A DNA stretch of 64,000 nucleotides from Sphingomonas sp. PR090111-T3T-6A (GTDB lineage: Bacteria; Pseudomonadota; Alphaproteobacteria; Sphingomonadales; Sphingomonadaceae), in NCBI RefSeq assembly GCF_000383095.1, contig NZ_AORL01000023.1:24297-88296 (forward strand). The letters run 5' to 3'. The position numbers and the translations under genes were made by a program. A model generated the notes under the pieces. The model was not told the origin of the DNA. It searched no databases and was given only the letters and a program-made list of their open reading frames with translations. Every line of letters starts with the position of its first letter. Position 1 is the first letter of the stretch. This document shows, in pieces, positions 8,949-17,125 of the stretch.

Positions 8949-9209
8949 ATGCAGTCCGAGAATCGTTTCTTCGATGATGTCGTGAAGCTGATGAACGGCG
9001 TCGCGGGCACCGTCGCCGGCGCCGGCCGCGAGGCCGAGGCGCAGTTCCGCGAGAAGGCCAAGGGCTTCTTCGGCGGCATGGACTTCGTTAGCCGCGAAGA
9101 GTTCGACGCCGTGAAGGCGATGGCCGCCGCCGCCCGCGACGAGGCCGATGCGCTCAAGGCCCGGCTCGACGCGCTGGAGGCGAAGCTCGCCGGCGGGGCA
9201 AGCGCCTGA
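8949..9209 (+). CDS. ubiK: Ubiquinone biosynthesis accessory factor UbiK (BMFP/YqiC family)
   Basis: This is an 86-residue protein with an amphipathic N-terminal helix (NRFFDDVVKLMNGVAG) and a C-terminal coiled coil (EEFDAVKAMAAAARDEADAL), the architecture of the BMFP family. UbiK helps assemble the soluble ubiquinone-synthesis complex with UbiJ. ATG 8949 is preceded by GGGGAGAA. It opens the ubiK - ybjN - proC series; the gap to the next gene is about 100 bases. Confidence 0.88.
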   Translation: MQSENRFFDDVVKLMNGVAGTVAGAGREAEAQFREKAKGFFGGMDFVSREEFDAVKAMAAAARDEADALKARLDALEAKLAGGASA

Positions 9210-9311
9210 TCCTTTTCTCCACAGTTTTCGTGGGAGCCGCCCCTTGCCGTAGGCCGCGCACACGGTCACAGCTTGGCGTTCCGCAGTGGATGCGGTAGGG
9301 GCGGGGCCAGG

Positions 9312-9824
9312 ATGAATCTCGACGATCTCGAGGACGCGCACAACGACGCGAGTGCGCCGATCGACATGCTGGAAAGCTATTTCCAGGCGCATGGCTGGAC
9401 GTGCGAGCGCATGGGCGACGACGAGATCGTCGCGACCGTGCAGGGAAGCTGGACACAGTACGAGCTTCGCGGCGTGTGGCGCCCCGAGGACCGCGTGCTC
9501 CAGTTCCTCGCCATGCCCGACATCCGCGTGCCCGCCGACAAGCGGCTGGCGGTCTACGAGACGATCGGCCTCATCAACGAGCAGCTCTGGCTCGGCCATT
9601 TCGAGCTGTGGGCGGCGTCGGGCCTCGCGCTCTATCGCAACGCCACGCTGGTCGAAGGCGATGGCGAGAGCGTGCTGTCGCTCGACCAGGCCGAGACGCT
9701 GATCGAGACCGCCATCGACGAGTGCGAGCGCTTCTACCCGGTGTTCCAGTTCGTGCTGTGGGGCAACAAGTCGCCGGCCGACGCGATCGCGGCCGCGCTG
9801 ATCGAGACGCGCGGCGAGGCTTGA
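9312..9824 (+). CDS. YbjN domain-containing protein
   Basis: This is a 170-residue cytoplasmic protein with the YbjN fold, recognised from the SYFQAHGWTCERMGDDEI start, a five-stranded beta segment containing ELRGVWRPEDRVLQFLAMPD, and the NEQLWLGHFELW region. YbjN proteins are linked to motility and stress tolerance, and some resemble type III secretion chaperones, but the biochemical role is not established. AGG precedes ATG 9312. It lies 26 bases upstream of proC and is probably co-transcribed with it. Confidence 0.85.
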   Translation: MNLDDLEDAHNDASAPIDMLESYFQAHGWTCERMGDDEIVATVQGSWTQYELRGVWRPEDRVLQFLAMPDIRVPADKRLAVYETIGLINEQLWLGHFELWAASGLALYRNATLVEGDGESVLSLDQAETLIETAIDECERFYPVFQFVLWGNKSPADAIAAALIETRGEA

Positions 9825-9849
9825 GCGCCCCGCCTTCAGGAGAGAATCG

Positions 9850-10665
9850 ATGAGCATCGCTGGGAACGGCCCGATCTGGCTGGCGGGCGCCGGCAATATG
9901 GGCGGGGCGATGCTGCGCGGCTGGCTCGGCGCGGGCGTCGAGGCGGAGCGCATCCTCGTCATCCGGCCCTCGGGCGCGCTGGTGGATGGCAGCGTGCAGG
10001 TGCTGAAGAGCCCGCCGCCGGATGGCGAGATGCCCGCCGTGCTCGTGCTCGCGATGAAGCCGCAGAAGCTCGACGAGGCCGTCCCCGCGCTGGCGCCGCT
10101 GGTGGGCGAGGGGACGCTGATCGTCTCGGTGCTGGCGGGCGTCGAGGTGGCGTCGCTGGCCAGGCGCTTCCCGAAGCATCGCGGCATCGTGCGCGTCATG
10201 CCCAACACGCCGGTCGCGATCGGCAAGGGCGTGGCGCTGCTCCACGCCGATGCCGGCACCGATGCGGCGACCCGCGCGGAGGCGGAGGAACTCGCCCGCC
10301 CGCTCGGCCTCACCGAATGGATTCCCGACGAGACGCTGTTCGGGGCGGCGACGGCGCTCTCCGGCTGCGGCCCGGCCTTCCTGTTCCGCTTCATCGACGC
10401 GATGGCGAAGGCGGGCGCGGCGCTCGGCCTCGACGAGGCTCAGGCCGCGCGGCTGGCGCTGGCGACGGTGGAGGGCGCGGCACTGCTCGCGGCTGGATCG
10501 GACGAGAGCCCGGCGAAGCTTGCGGACCGGGTGGCCAGCCCCGGCGGCTCGACCCGGGCGGGCCTCAACGTCATCGACGAAGGCGCGGCGCTCGACCGGC
10601 TGATGGCGTCGGTGCTCAAGGCCTCCTTCGACCGCAACGAGGAAATGGCCGCCGCGGCGCGCTGA
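9850..10665 (+). CDS. proC: Pyrroline-5-carboxylate reductase
   Basis: This is the last enzyme of proline synthesis, an NAD(P)H-dependent cytosolic reductase. The N-terminal Rossmann motif AGAGNMGGAMLRGW is at residues 12-25, VRVMPNTPVAIGKG is at about 115-128, and the C-terminal dimerisation and catalytic region GCGPAFLFRFIDAM and SPGGSTRAGLNVID is complete. The length of 271 residues is normal. It is preceded by AGGAGAG eight bases before ATG. Confidence 0.96.
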   Translation: MSIAGNGPIWLAGAGNMGGAMLRGWLGAGVEAERILVIRPSGALVDGSVQVLKSPPPDGEMPAVLVLAMKPQKLDEAVPALAPLVGEGTLIVSVLAGVEVASLARRFPKHRGIVRVMPNTPVAIGKGVALLHADAGTDAATRAEAEELARPLGLTEWIPDETLFGAATALSGCGPAFLFRFIDAMAKAGAALGLDEAQAARLALATVEGAALLAAGSDESPAKLADRVASPGGSTRAGLNVIDEGAALDRLMASVLKASFDRNEEMAAAAR

Positions 10666-10809
10666 GCGCTGTAGGATTTGCGGGCGCAATTCTCCCGCGA
10701 TTTTCCGACGAAAAGGGGGAAGCGACCGGCGCGTCCTTCGCCAATGCACCCGGCGGGGGTCGGGCAGCGTGAGGAGCGTGAAGTCCACGCCCGTCGGTGC
10801 GCCCTTGGG

Positions 10810-10945
10810 GTTAGGCGGCCGTGCCGGGGACGTCCTGTTGGCGGGACGGAGCCTGCACGGTGGCCGTTGAGGGAAAGTTGCGAAGCTTCGGCTGAACCGG
10901 ATGACTTCGCGCCGGCCGCCCGGAAAGACGCGAACGTCTCGCCGA
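10810..10945 (+). ncRNA. Candidate structured RNA of unidentified family
   Basis: No convincing gene is present between proC and 11218, but this part folds well on paper. A long helix pairs 10814-10824 with 10855-10865 (GTGC/GCAC core, one mismatch, one G:U). It is capped by CGTCC (10831-10835) pairing with GGACG (10844-10848). A second hairpin, AGACG-CGAA-CGTCT, is at 10926-10939. I considered 6S RNA because of the long rod and the AGCCTGCACGG strand, but the usual 5' signature is not seen. Strand and ends are uncertain. Confidence 0.3.
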
Positions 10946-11217
10946 ACCTCGTCCACCACACCATGGCCGGAGGTGCAGGAGACGGGCATCTTGTAACCTA
11001 TTTGGATTTTTGTGTCAAGGGTGCTGCTATCGCAGCGGTTTGCACAGGTGGTGCCCGCGTAGGCGATGGTTAGAGCAAGTCTGGTGTGGCGGGGATCGGT
11101 GGAAAACGGTCTTGCGGTTTTCAGGCGGGAGAGGCGGATAGCTGCCCCGGTTTCTCCGCGATAAGGCGTCCAAGGTATATGTTTGCATTAATGATGCCGG
11201 GGGAGAAGCTTGCCTGC

Positions 11218-11937
11218 TTAAATCCACACGCCGTCGCAAAGATAAACGGGACCGCCATCTCCTATCACACGCCTGAGCGCGGCAAGATCGTCGTCGTTAC
11301 CTTCGTTGGTATCTTTTACTCTGGTTCCGCGACGTGATTCGCCGCGCGAAACGGGCGGATGGCTTGCTAACCCTTCTTCAAAAGCGAGCGCAAAGTTCAT
11401 TGTGTATTCAAGCAGATCCACACCTGAATTAAAGTAGTGATTCCGAACAAACATCCCCTCTCTGGTTGCGGCAGAGATATAATCACCATCCGCGCTTAGA
11501 TTCACGTCGCCATTCAGGATTTGTACGTCGATCCCTCTCGACCGGAAGAAGACAAGCCCCTTTTGGGAGCCTATTTCCTTGATGAAGACGACTTTCCAGA
11601 CGCTGGATCGCGTTCGATAAGCACGCCACCCTCTCTTATCGAACCATTGAGCGAGCGAAAGCGGTGTCTCAGGCACCTTAGGCTCAGGCCCATCCCGTTC
11701 GATATACCAGACTTCGCCCTCACGGCCTCGATATTCGGACTGGCGACAAACAAGCGTGTTGGCGCAATTCCAGTCAAGGAATTCGACGCGCACCACATCG
11801 GCAAGTTTCGTATTTTTCTCAAGATTTGGCAAGAAAACGATCACGCGATCGCCTGATTTCATATCTGAGCGATGGCAATTGACCGGATATTCTTCTCCCC
11901 CATCAGAGAACCGGACGAAAGCCACGCGATATGTCAT
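11218..11937 (-). CDS. Hypothetical protein in a lower-GC island
   Basis: This is a 239-residue soluble protein starting MTYRVAFVRFSDGGEEYP, with GGAG eight bases before ATG 11937. No known domain is recognised. There are several Trp- and charge-rich strands (WYIERDGPEPKVPETPLSL; RGWRAYRTRSSVWKVVFIKE) and an acidic-basic tail. Codon use is visibly less GC-biased than the neighbours on both sides, and it is an isolated gene between proC and marR, both signs of later acquisition. The early repeating beta-strand pattern could suggest a small barrel, but no function can be proposed. Confidence 0.7.
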   Translation of the reverse strand: MTYRVAFVRFSDGGEEYPVNCHRSDMKSGDRVIVFLPNLEKNTKLADVVRVEFLDWNCANTLVCRQSEYRGREGEVWYIERDGPEPKVPETPLSLAQWFDKRGWRAYRTRSSVWKVVFIKEIGSQKGLVFFRSRGIDVQILNGDVNLSADGDYISAATREGMFVRNHYFNSGVDLLEYTMNFALAFEEGLASHPPVSRGESRRGTRVKDTNEGNDDDLAALRRVIGDGGPVYLCDGVWI

Positions 11938-12077
11938 CCACGCTCCCACGGTAGTTTGTCGTTGCTTAGAATGCTGCTTAACCTCCCAGCAACCAGCATT
12001 GCAACCGCTTTGAGGCGCTACGAGCAGCGCCCGGAATAGCCGCATCGGGGCGAAACCCGCCCTCCCACGCCCGCCAC

Positions 12078-12569
12078 TTACCCCCCACGCAGCTTCATCA
12101 GCATCGGCCGGTCGGCAGGCGGCACCAGCCCTTCCAGAACCTGCCAGAATCCCGCCACCGCCGGCGGCCCCGCCTCGGCATAAGCGGCGGAGAGGCGTGC
12201 GCGCAGCATCCCGAACAGCTCGGCCTCCAGCGCGGTGCCGGCGGGCGTCAGCCTGAGCAGCCTCTGCCGGCGATCGTCGCGGCCCACCTGCGTCTCGACC
12301 AGCCCGCGCGTGGTCAGCTCGCCCAGCGCGCGGCCGAGCGACTGCTTGGTGATCCCCAGCAGGGAAAGCAGCATGCTCACCGTCAGCCCCGGTTGGCGCG
12401 CGATGAAATAGAGCGCGCGATGGTGCGCCCGGCCGAGCCCGTCCGCCGCCAGCCGCTCGTCGACCGCCTGGAGCAGATGGCCATAGCCGAAGAACAGCAG
12501 CTCGACGCCGCGGCGGATCTCGGCTTCGCGCAGGAAGAGCGGGGAGGCGGGGCTCGGCGAAACGGGCAT
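12078..12569 (-). CDS. MarR-family transcriptional regulator
   Basis: This is a 163-residue winged-helix regulator. The recognition-helix region SMLLSLLGITKQSLGRALGE and the wing VGRDDRRQRLLRLTPAG are at about residues 70-115. N- and C-terminal helices would form the dimer interface. It is divergent from the HAD phosphatase gene with about 85 bases between start codons, so it may control that gene or itself. The effector is unknown. Confidence 0.88.
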   Translation of the reverse strand: MPVSPSPASPLFLREAEIRRGVELLFFGYGHLLQAVDERLAADGLGRAHHRALYFIARQPGLTVSMLLSLLGITKQSLGRALGELTTRGLVETQVGRDDRRQRLLRLTPAGTALEAELFGMLRARLSAAYAEAGPPAVAGFWQVLEGLVPPADRPMLMKLRGG

Positions 12570-12653
12570 GTTGACCTGCCTAGGCGCGCTCCCTAGCTGT
12601 GCGCAAGCGGTCAGCCGCCCGGCCGGCCGCGCCTCCTCATCAGGAGCCGGATC

Positions 12654-13361
12654 TTGATCGCGCTTGCCCCGTCCGCCGTTCCGCTTGCCCCCCTGCCGCG
12701 GGCCGTCTCCGCCGTGGTGTTCGACATGGACGGCACGCTGCTCGACACCGAGGCGGTGCACCGCGTCACGATGCAGGCGGCGGCCGACGCGCTCGGCCAT
12801 ACGCTGAGCGATGCGCTGTTCCGCGAGCTGGTCGGCGTTCATCGCGACGTGAACACGCAGACGCTGCTCGCCCATTTCGGCCCCGACTTCCCGATGGAGG
12901 AATTTTATCGCGACGGCGACGAGCGCTTCGATGCGATGTGGCGCGCGGGCGTGCCCTTCCGTCCCGGTGCGCGGGAATTGCTGGAGGCGCTGAAGGCGGC
13001 CGGCCTGCCGCTGGCGGTCGCGACCTCCACCGCCAGTCCCTTCGCCGAGGAGCGGCTGACGCATTCCGGCATCCTCGATGTCTTCGAGACGGTGGTGACG
13101 CGCAGCGACGTGACGCGGCCCAAGCCGGACGCCGAGCCCTATATTCTGGCGGCCACGCGCCTCCGGCTCGACCCGCGAGACTGCGTGGCGGTGGAGGATT
13201 CGCCCAACGGCCTGCGCGCGGCCGCGGCGGCGGGGATGATGGCGCTGCTGGTGCCCGACCTGATCCCGCCGACCGCCGAGACCGAGGCGCTGGCGACGGC
13301 GGTGCTGCCCGATCTGGCGGCGGTGGGGGCTTTGATCGGGCGGTCGCCGCACAGGATCTGA
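12654..13361 (+). CDS. HAD-superfamily phosphatase / phosphoglucomutase-like
   Basis: This is a 235-residue HAD subfamily IA hydrolase. Motif I is DMDGTLLDTEAVH (about residues 24-36; nucleophile Asp and acid Asp), motif II is VATSTAS, motif III is the Lys in TRPKPDAEPY, and motif IV is VAVEDSPNGLRAA. A helical cap domain lies between motifs I and II. Such enzymes act on sugar phosphates or as beta-phosphoglucomutases; the substrate cannot be assigned. The start is TTG 12654 with CAGGAG nine bases upstream. The 12 residues before the first strand are Ala/Pro-rich. Confidence 0.9.
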   Translation: MIALAPSAVPLAPLPRAVSAVVFDMDGTLLDTEAVHRVTMQAAADALGHTLSDALFRELVGVHRDVNTQTLLAHFGPDFPMEEFYRDGDERFDAMWRAGVPFRPGARELLEALKAAGLPLAVATSTASPFAEERLTHSGILDVFETVVTRSDVTRPKPDAEPYILAATRLRLDPRDCVAVEDSPNGLRAAAAAGMMALLVPDLIPPTAETEALATAVLPDLAAVGALIGRSPHRI

Positions 13362-13419
13362 CAGGATGCGCGGCCGGGCTTTTCACGGGCGCGAAGCTCC
13401 GCTAGGGGAGCGCGCACAT

Positions 13420-13494
13420 TGGGGCGTCGCCAAGCGGTAAGGCACCGGTTTTTGGTACCGGCATTCGCAGGTTCGAATCCTGCCGCCCCAGCCA
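13420..13494 (+). tRNA. tRNA-Gln (anticodon TTG)
   Basis: The cloverleaf is complete: acceptor TGGGGCG pairs with CGCCCCA, the anticodon stem is CCGGT/ACCGG around the loop TTTTGGT (anticodon TTG), the T arm contains GGTTCGAATCC, and an encoded CCA is at 13492-13494. Confidence 0.96.
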
Positions 13495-13525
13495 GTCGCG
13501 ATCCGCGCGCTGCAATTCATTCCGG

Positions 13526-13570
13526 AAAAAGAAAAAGCCGGACGGGTCTTTCGAAACCCATCCGGCTCTT
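13526..13570 (-). terminator. Rho-independent terminator of ahpF
   Basis: AGCCGGA-C-GGGT pairs with ACCC-A-TCCGGCT, and the minus-strand copy ends in TTTTTCTTTTT. It lies 30 bases after the ahpF stop and could also act on transcripts coming from the tRNA side. Confidence 0.85.
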
Positions 13571-13600
13571 TGGTCGCCCGTCGCCGGGCAGCGGCGATCG

Positions 13601-15184
13601 TCAGGCCGCTTCGGCGATCTCGGTCTCGGCCGGCAGGCGGATGAGATAGTCGAACGCCGCCAGCGACGCCTTGGAGCCTTCGCCCATCGCGATCACGATC
13701 TGCTTGTAGGGCACGGTCGTGCAGTCGCCCGCCGCGAAGATGCCCGGCTGCGAGGTCTCGCCGCGATGATCGACCTCGATCTCGCCGCGGTTGGAGAGCG
13801 CGACCGCGTCCTTCATCCACTCGGTGTTCGGCACCAGGCCGATCTGGACGAAGATGCCCTCCAGCTCGATCTCGTGGACGGTGTCGTGGTTGCGATCCTT
13901 GTAGGTGAGCGACGTCACCTTCTCGCCATCGCCCTTCACCTCGGTGGTGAGCGCCGAGGTGATGACCTTGACGTTGGGCAGGCTGGCGAGCTTGCGCTGC
14001 AACACCGCGTCGGCGCGCAGGTCGCGGTCGAACTCGATCAGCGTGACGTGCGCCACGATGCCGGCGAGGTCGATCGCCGCCTCGACGCCCGAATTGCCGC
14101 CGCCGATCACCGCCACGCGCTTGCCCTTGAAGAGCGGGCCGTCGCAGTGTGGGCAGTAAGTGACGCCCTTGTTGCGATAGGCGTCCTCGCCCGGCACGTT
14201 CATCTGCCGCCAGCGCGCGCCGGTGGAGAGGATGACGGTGCGCGCCTTCAGCGTCGCGCCGCTTTCCAGCGTGACTTCGTGGAGGCCGCCGACCGTCTTG
14301 GCGGGGACGAGCTTCGTCGCCTTCTGGAGGTTCATCACGTCGACCTCATAGTCGGCGACATGCTGCTCCAGCGCGGTGGCGAGCTGCGGGCCTTCGGTGT
14401 GCTTCACCGAGATGAAGTTCTCGATCGCCATGGTGTCGAGCACCTGACCGCCGAAGCGTTCCGCCGCGATGCCGGTGCGGATGCCCTTGCGCGCCGCATA
14501 GATCGCGGCCGCCGCACCAGCGGGGCCGCCGCCGACCACCAGAACCTCGAACGGCTCCTTGGCGGCGATCTTCTCGGCCGCGCGGGCCGAGGCGCCGGTG
14601 TCGAGCTTGGCGAGGATCTGCTCGACGTTCATGCGGCCCTGACCGAAGGGCTCGCCGTTGAGGTAAATCGCCGGCACCGACATGATCTGCCGCGCCTCGA
14701 CCTCGTTCTGGAAGGCGCCGCCTTCGATCGCGACGTGGCGGATGCGCGGGTTGAGCACGCTCATCAGGTTGAGCGCCTGCACCACGTCCGGGCAATTCTG
14801 GCAGGTGAGCGAGAAATAGCTCTCGAACTGGTAGTCACCGTCGAGCGCCTGCACCTGCTCGATCACCTCCTGCGCGAGCTTGGAGGGGTGCCCGCCGACC
14901 TGGAGCAGCGCCAGCACCAGCGAGGTGAACTCGTGGCCCATCGGGATGCCGGCGAAGCGCACGCCGATGTCGGTGCCCTTGCGGCGGATCAGGAAGGAGG
15001 GGCGGCGCTGGTCGTCGTCGGTGCGGACGACGTCGACGCTCTCCGAAAGCTCGGCGATCTCGGCCAGCAGCGCCAGCATCTCGCGGGACTTGGGCGACTC
15101 GTCGGCCGAGGCGACCAGCTCGATCGGCTGCTTGATGTTGGCCAGATAGCCCTTCAACTGCGTCTTCAGATTGGCGTCGAGCAT
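13601..15184 (-). CDS. ahpF: Alkyl hydroperoxide reductase subunit F
   Basis: This is an NADH-dependent flavoprotein disulfide reductase of 527 residues that re-reduces AhpC. The N-terminal double thioredoxin-like domain carries a redox CxxC in [10 protein letters not shown] (about residue 130). The FAD motif [17 protein letters not shown] is at about residues 219-235, the second active CxxC is [10 protein letters not shown] near 345, and the NAD motif [15 protein letters not shown] follows. It is the second gene of ahpCF, downstream of ahpC across a 128-base gap holding a perfect hairpin. The start ATG 15184 is preceded by GGAGG. Confidence 0.97.
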   Translation of the reverse strand: MLDANLKTQLKGYLANIKQPIELVASADESPKSREMLALLAEIAELSESVDVVRTDDDQRRPSFLIRRKGTDIGVRFAGIPMGHEFTSLVLALLQVGGHPSKLAQEVIEQVQALDGDYQFESYFSLTCQNCPDVVQALNLMSVLNPRIRHVAIEGGAFQNEVEARQIMSVPAIYLNGEPFGQGRMNVEQILAKLDTGASARAAEKIAAKEPFEVLVVGGGPAGAAAAIYAARKGIRTGIAAERFGGQVLDTMAIENFISVKHTEGPQLATALEQHVADYEVDVMNLQKATKLVPAKTVGGLHEVTLESGATLKARTVILSTGARWRQMNVPGEDAYRNKGVTYCPHCDGPLFKGKRVAVIGGGNSGVEAAIDLAGIVAHVTLIEFDRDLRADAVLQRKLASLPNVKVITSALTTEVKGDGEKVTSLTYKDRNHDTVHEIELEGIFVQIGLVPNTEWMKDAVALSNRGEIEVDHRGETSQPGIFAAGDCTTVPYKQIVIAMGEGSKASLAAFDYLIRLPAETEIAEAA

Positions 15185-15280
15185 GGTGCCCTCCTCCGGG
15201 AAATGCGGGACTGTTTTCGCGATAGCCGTGGCGCGCGCGGCCACGGCTGACGGGAAGGCAGCGGACGGGGGGTGAGGGGG

Positions 15281-15306
15281 GTGGAGCCGGCCGGAGCCGG
15301 CTCCAC
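15281..15306 (-). terminator. Intercistronic hairpin between ahpC and ahpF
   Basis: GTGGAGCCGGC (15281-15291) and GCCGGCTCCAC (15296-15306) form a perfect 11-base-pair stem with a four-base loop, just after the ahpC stop. It has no T-tail. It could attenuate ahpF or protect the ahpC message, giving more AhpC than AhpF. Confidence 0.6.
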
Positions 15307-15312
15307 GGCCGA

Positions 15313-15876
15313 TCAGATCTTGCCGACCAGATCGAGCGACGGGGCGAGGGTGGTCTCGCCTTCTTCCCACTTGGCCGGGCACACTTCGCCCGGATGGGCG
15401 GCAATGTACTGGGCGGCCTTGATCTTGCGCAGCAGCTCGGCGGCGTTGCGGCCCACGCCCTCGGAGGTGACCTCGACGAGCTGGATCACGCCCTCGGGAT
15501 CGACGACGAAGGTGCCGCGATCGGCCAGGCCCTGGCCGGCGCGCAGGATGTCGAAATTGTTGCTGATGCTGTGGTTCTGGTCACCCAGCATGTAATAGTT
15601 GATCTTGCCGATGGCGGGCGAGGTGTCGTGCCACGCCTTGTGGCTGAAATGGGTGTCGGTCGACACCGAATAGACCTCGACGCCCAGCTTCTGAAGGGTC
15701 GGGTAGATGTCGGCGAGGTCTTCCAGCTCCGTCGGGCAGACGAAGGTGAAGTCGGCCGGATAGAAGAAGAACACCGCCCACTTGCCCTTGGTGTCGGCAT
15801 CCGTGACGGTGACGAACTTGCCTTCCTTGTAGGCCTGGGTTTCGAACGGCTTGATGGTCGTTCCGATAAGCGACAT
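15313..15876 (-). CDS. ahpC: Peroxiredoxin, alkyl hydroperoxide reductase subunit C
   Basis: This is a typical 2-Cys peroxiredoxin of 187 residues that reduces H2O2, organic peroxides and peroxynitrite. The peroxidatic Cys is in [16 protein letters not shown] (about residue 47) and the resolving Cys is in [10 protein letters not shown] near residue 166. It is the first gene of ahpCF, with AAGGAG six bases before ATG 15876. Its expression is probably peroxide-induced; no clear OxyR box could be fixed in the upstream 100 bases. Confidence 0.98.
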   Translation of the reverse strand: MSLIGTTIKPFETQAYKEGKFVTVTDADTKGKWAVFFFYPADFTFVCPTELEDLADIYPTLQKLGVEVYSVSTDTHFSHKAWHDTSPAIGKINYYMLGDQNHSISNNFDILRAGQGLADRGTFVVDPEGVIQLVEVTSEGVGRNAAELLRKIKAAQYIAAHPGEVCPAKWEEGETTLAPSLDLVGKI

Positions 15877-15887
15877 GTGAGCTCCTT

Positions 15888-15911
15888 AAGGCAGGTTGCA
15901 AGGCAGGTTGC
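15888..15911. repeat. 12-bp tandem duplication in the ahpC leader
   Basis: AAGGCAGGTTGC occurs twice, directly adjacent (15888-15899 and 15900-15911), immediately upstream of the ahpC ribosome-binding site. Confidence 0.85.
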
Positions 15912-16180
15912 CGGGCGAACATAGTGCGCCGCAGCAAATCGCCAAGTCACTTATATCGAACCCATAGATCGAGGAAATCGATCAGTTCCTTCGCCGCTCC
16001 CGCTCATCGGGGGTTCAGCTTCGGGCCGATATCCCTGTCTCTGCGGACCGGGCCCCTCTGGCGGCGGCTTACCCCAAGCCCCGTGATGTCGGACCGCATC
16101 GAGCGCGCTCGGTGCAGGTTCGGCAAATGCCTTTCCCCCACACCGAGGCCTCGATCGAAGACACTTCGATGGAGGAACGT

Positions 16181-16417
16181 ATGAACGCTCTGATCGAGCG
16201 CCTGATCGCCAGCCACCGCCGCCTGAACGGCGAGATCCGCCGCGAGCGCGCCCGGCTGGCGCCCGATGAATTGCGACTGAAGCAGCTCAAGAAGCTGCGG
16301 CTGGCGACCAAGGACCAGCTTGTCCGGCATATCCCCGACGCCGCCGAATTCCGGCGCGCGGCGCGGCGCCTGCTGGGCTCGCTGCGGGCCCGCCGCCTTG
16401 CCGCGCAGGAGGCCTGA
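16181..16417 (+). CDS. YdcH/DUF465 family small protein
   Basis: This is a 78-residue, highly charged helical protein of the DUF465 type. It has a heptad-like LIASHRRLNGEIRRERAR helix, then LKQLKKLRLATKDQLVRHI, the usual LKK-x-KL-x-KD signature. A strong GGAGG is five bases upstream of ATG 16181, so I prefer this start to the in-frame ATGs at 16112 and 16169. It ends three bases before the Bax-inhibitor gene and is probably co-transcribed. Function of the family is unknown. Confidence 0.8.
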   Translation: MNALIERLIASHRRLNGEIRRERARLAPDELRLKQLKKLRLATKDQLVRHIPDAAEFRRAARRLLGSLRARRLAAQEA

Positions 16418-16420
16418 GCC

Positions 16421-17122
16421 ATGGAACGCGTTCTCCTGAAACCGCTGGCGACGCCCGCTCATGACGCGGGCCTGCGCCGGCACATGATCGGCATCTATCG
16501 CGTGATGGCGCTCGGCCTGCTGGTGACGGCGGCCGTGGCGTTCGGAGTGGCGAGTTCGCCCGCTCTCGCGGCGGCGATCTTCGGCACGCCACTCAAATGG
16601 GTGGCGATGCTGGCGCCGCTGGCTTTCGTGATGCTCTTCACCTTCCGCATCGAGCGGATGACGACGGCGTCGGCGCGGCTGGCCTTCTATGGCTTCGCGG
16701 CGCTGATGGGCGTGTCGATGGCGAGCATCTTCCTCGTCTTCACCGCGACGAGCATCGCGCAGATGTTCCTCGTGGCGGCGACGATGTTCGCGGGGATCAG
16801 CCTGTGGGGCTATACCACGGGGCGGGACCTTTCCCGCTGGTCGACCTTCCTGATGATGGGCCTGATCGGCGTCGTCGCGACGTCGCTGATCAACATCTTC
16901 GTCGGGTCGAGCGCGATCCAGACGCTGGTGTCGCTTGCCGGCGTGGCGGTCTTCACGGGCCTGACCGCGTGGGACACGCAGCGCGCCAAATCCGAATATC
17001 TCGCTTATGCGGGCTCGGAACAGGCCGAGAAGCTCCAGGTGATGAGCGCGCTCAGCCTGTATCTGAACCTCATCAACCTCTTCCAGCTCCTGCTCAATCT
17101 GGGCGGCGAACGGGAGAATTGA
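16421..17122 (+). CDS. Bax inhibitor-1/YccA family membrane protein
   Basis: This is a 233-residue integral membrane protein with seven predicted helices. The family features are the N-terminal cytoplasmic segment LRRHMIGIYRVMALGLLVTA, the YTTGRDLSRWSTFLMMGLIG helix-loop and the closing AWDTQRAKSEY plus SLYLNLINLFQLLL region. BI-1/YbhL proteins are calcium-leak channels or stabilisers of membrane proteases; the role in this organism is not known. It follows the DUF465 gene by three bases. Confidence 0.93.
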   Translation: MERVLLKPLATPAHDAGLRRHMIGIYRVMALGLLVTAAVAFGVASSPALAAAIFGTPLKWVAMLAPLAFVMLFTFRIERMTTASARLAFYGFAALMGVSMASIFLVFTATSIAQMFLVAATMFAGISLWGYTTGRDLSRWSTFLMMGLIGVVATSLINIFVGSSAIQTLVSLAGVAVFTGLTAWDTQRAKSEYLAYAGSEQAEKLQVMSALSLYLNLINLFQLLLNLGGEREN

Positions 17123-17125
17123 GGC

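Noticed and set aside
7365..10394. Minus-strand frame spanning tlyA to proC
   Set aside because: Antisense to five recognised genes; only its last 27 codons form an independent small gene with its own start.
10680..11100. RNase P RNA, tmRNA, SRP RNA or cobalamin riboswitch
   Set aside because: The conserved blocks of each (GAGGAAAGTCC, tag/TTCGA arm, GGTCAGGTCC, B12 box) are absent on both strands.
15912..15990. OxyR box upstream of ahpC
   Set aside because: Some ATAG/CGAT elements are present but their spacing does not fit the OxyR pattern.
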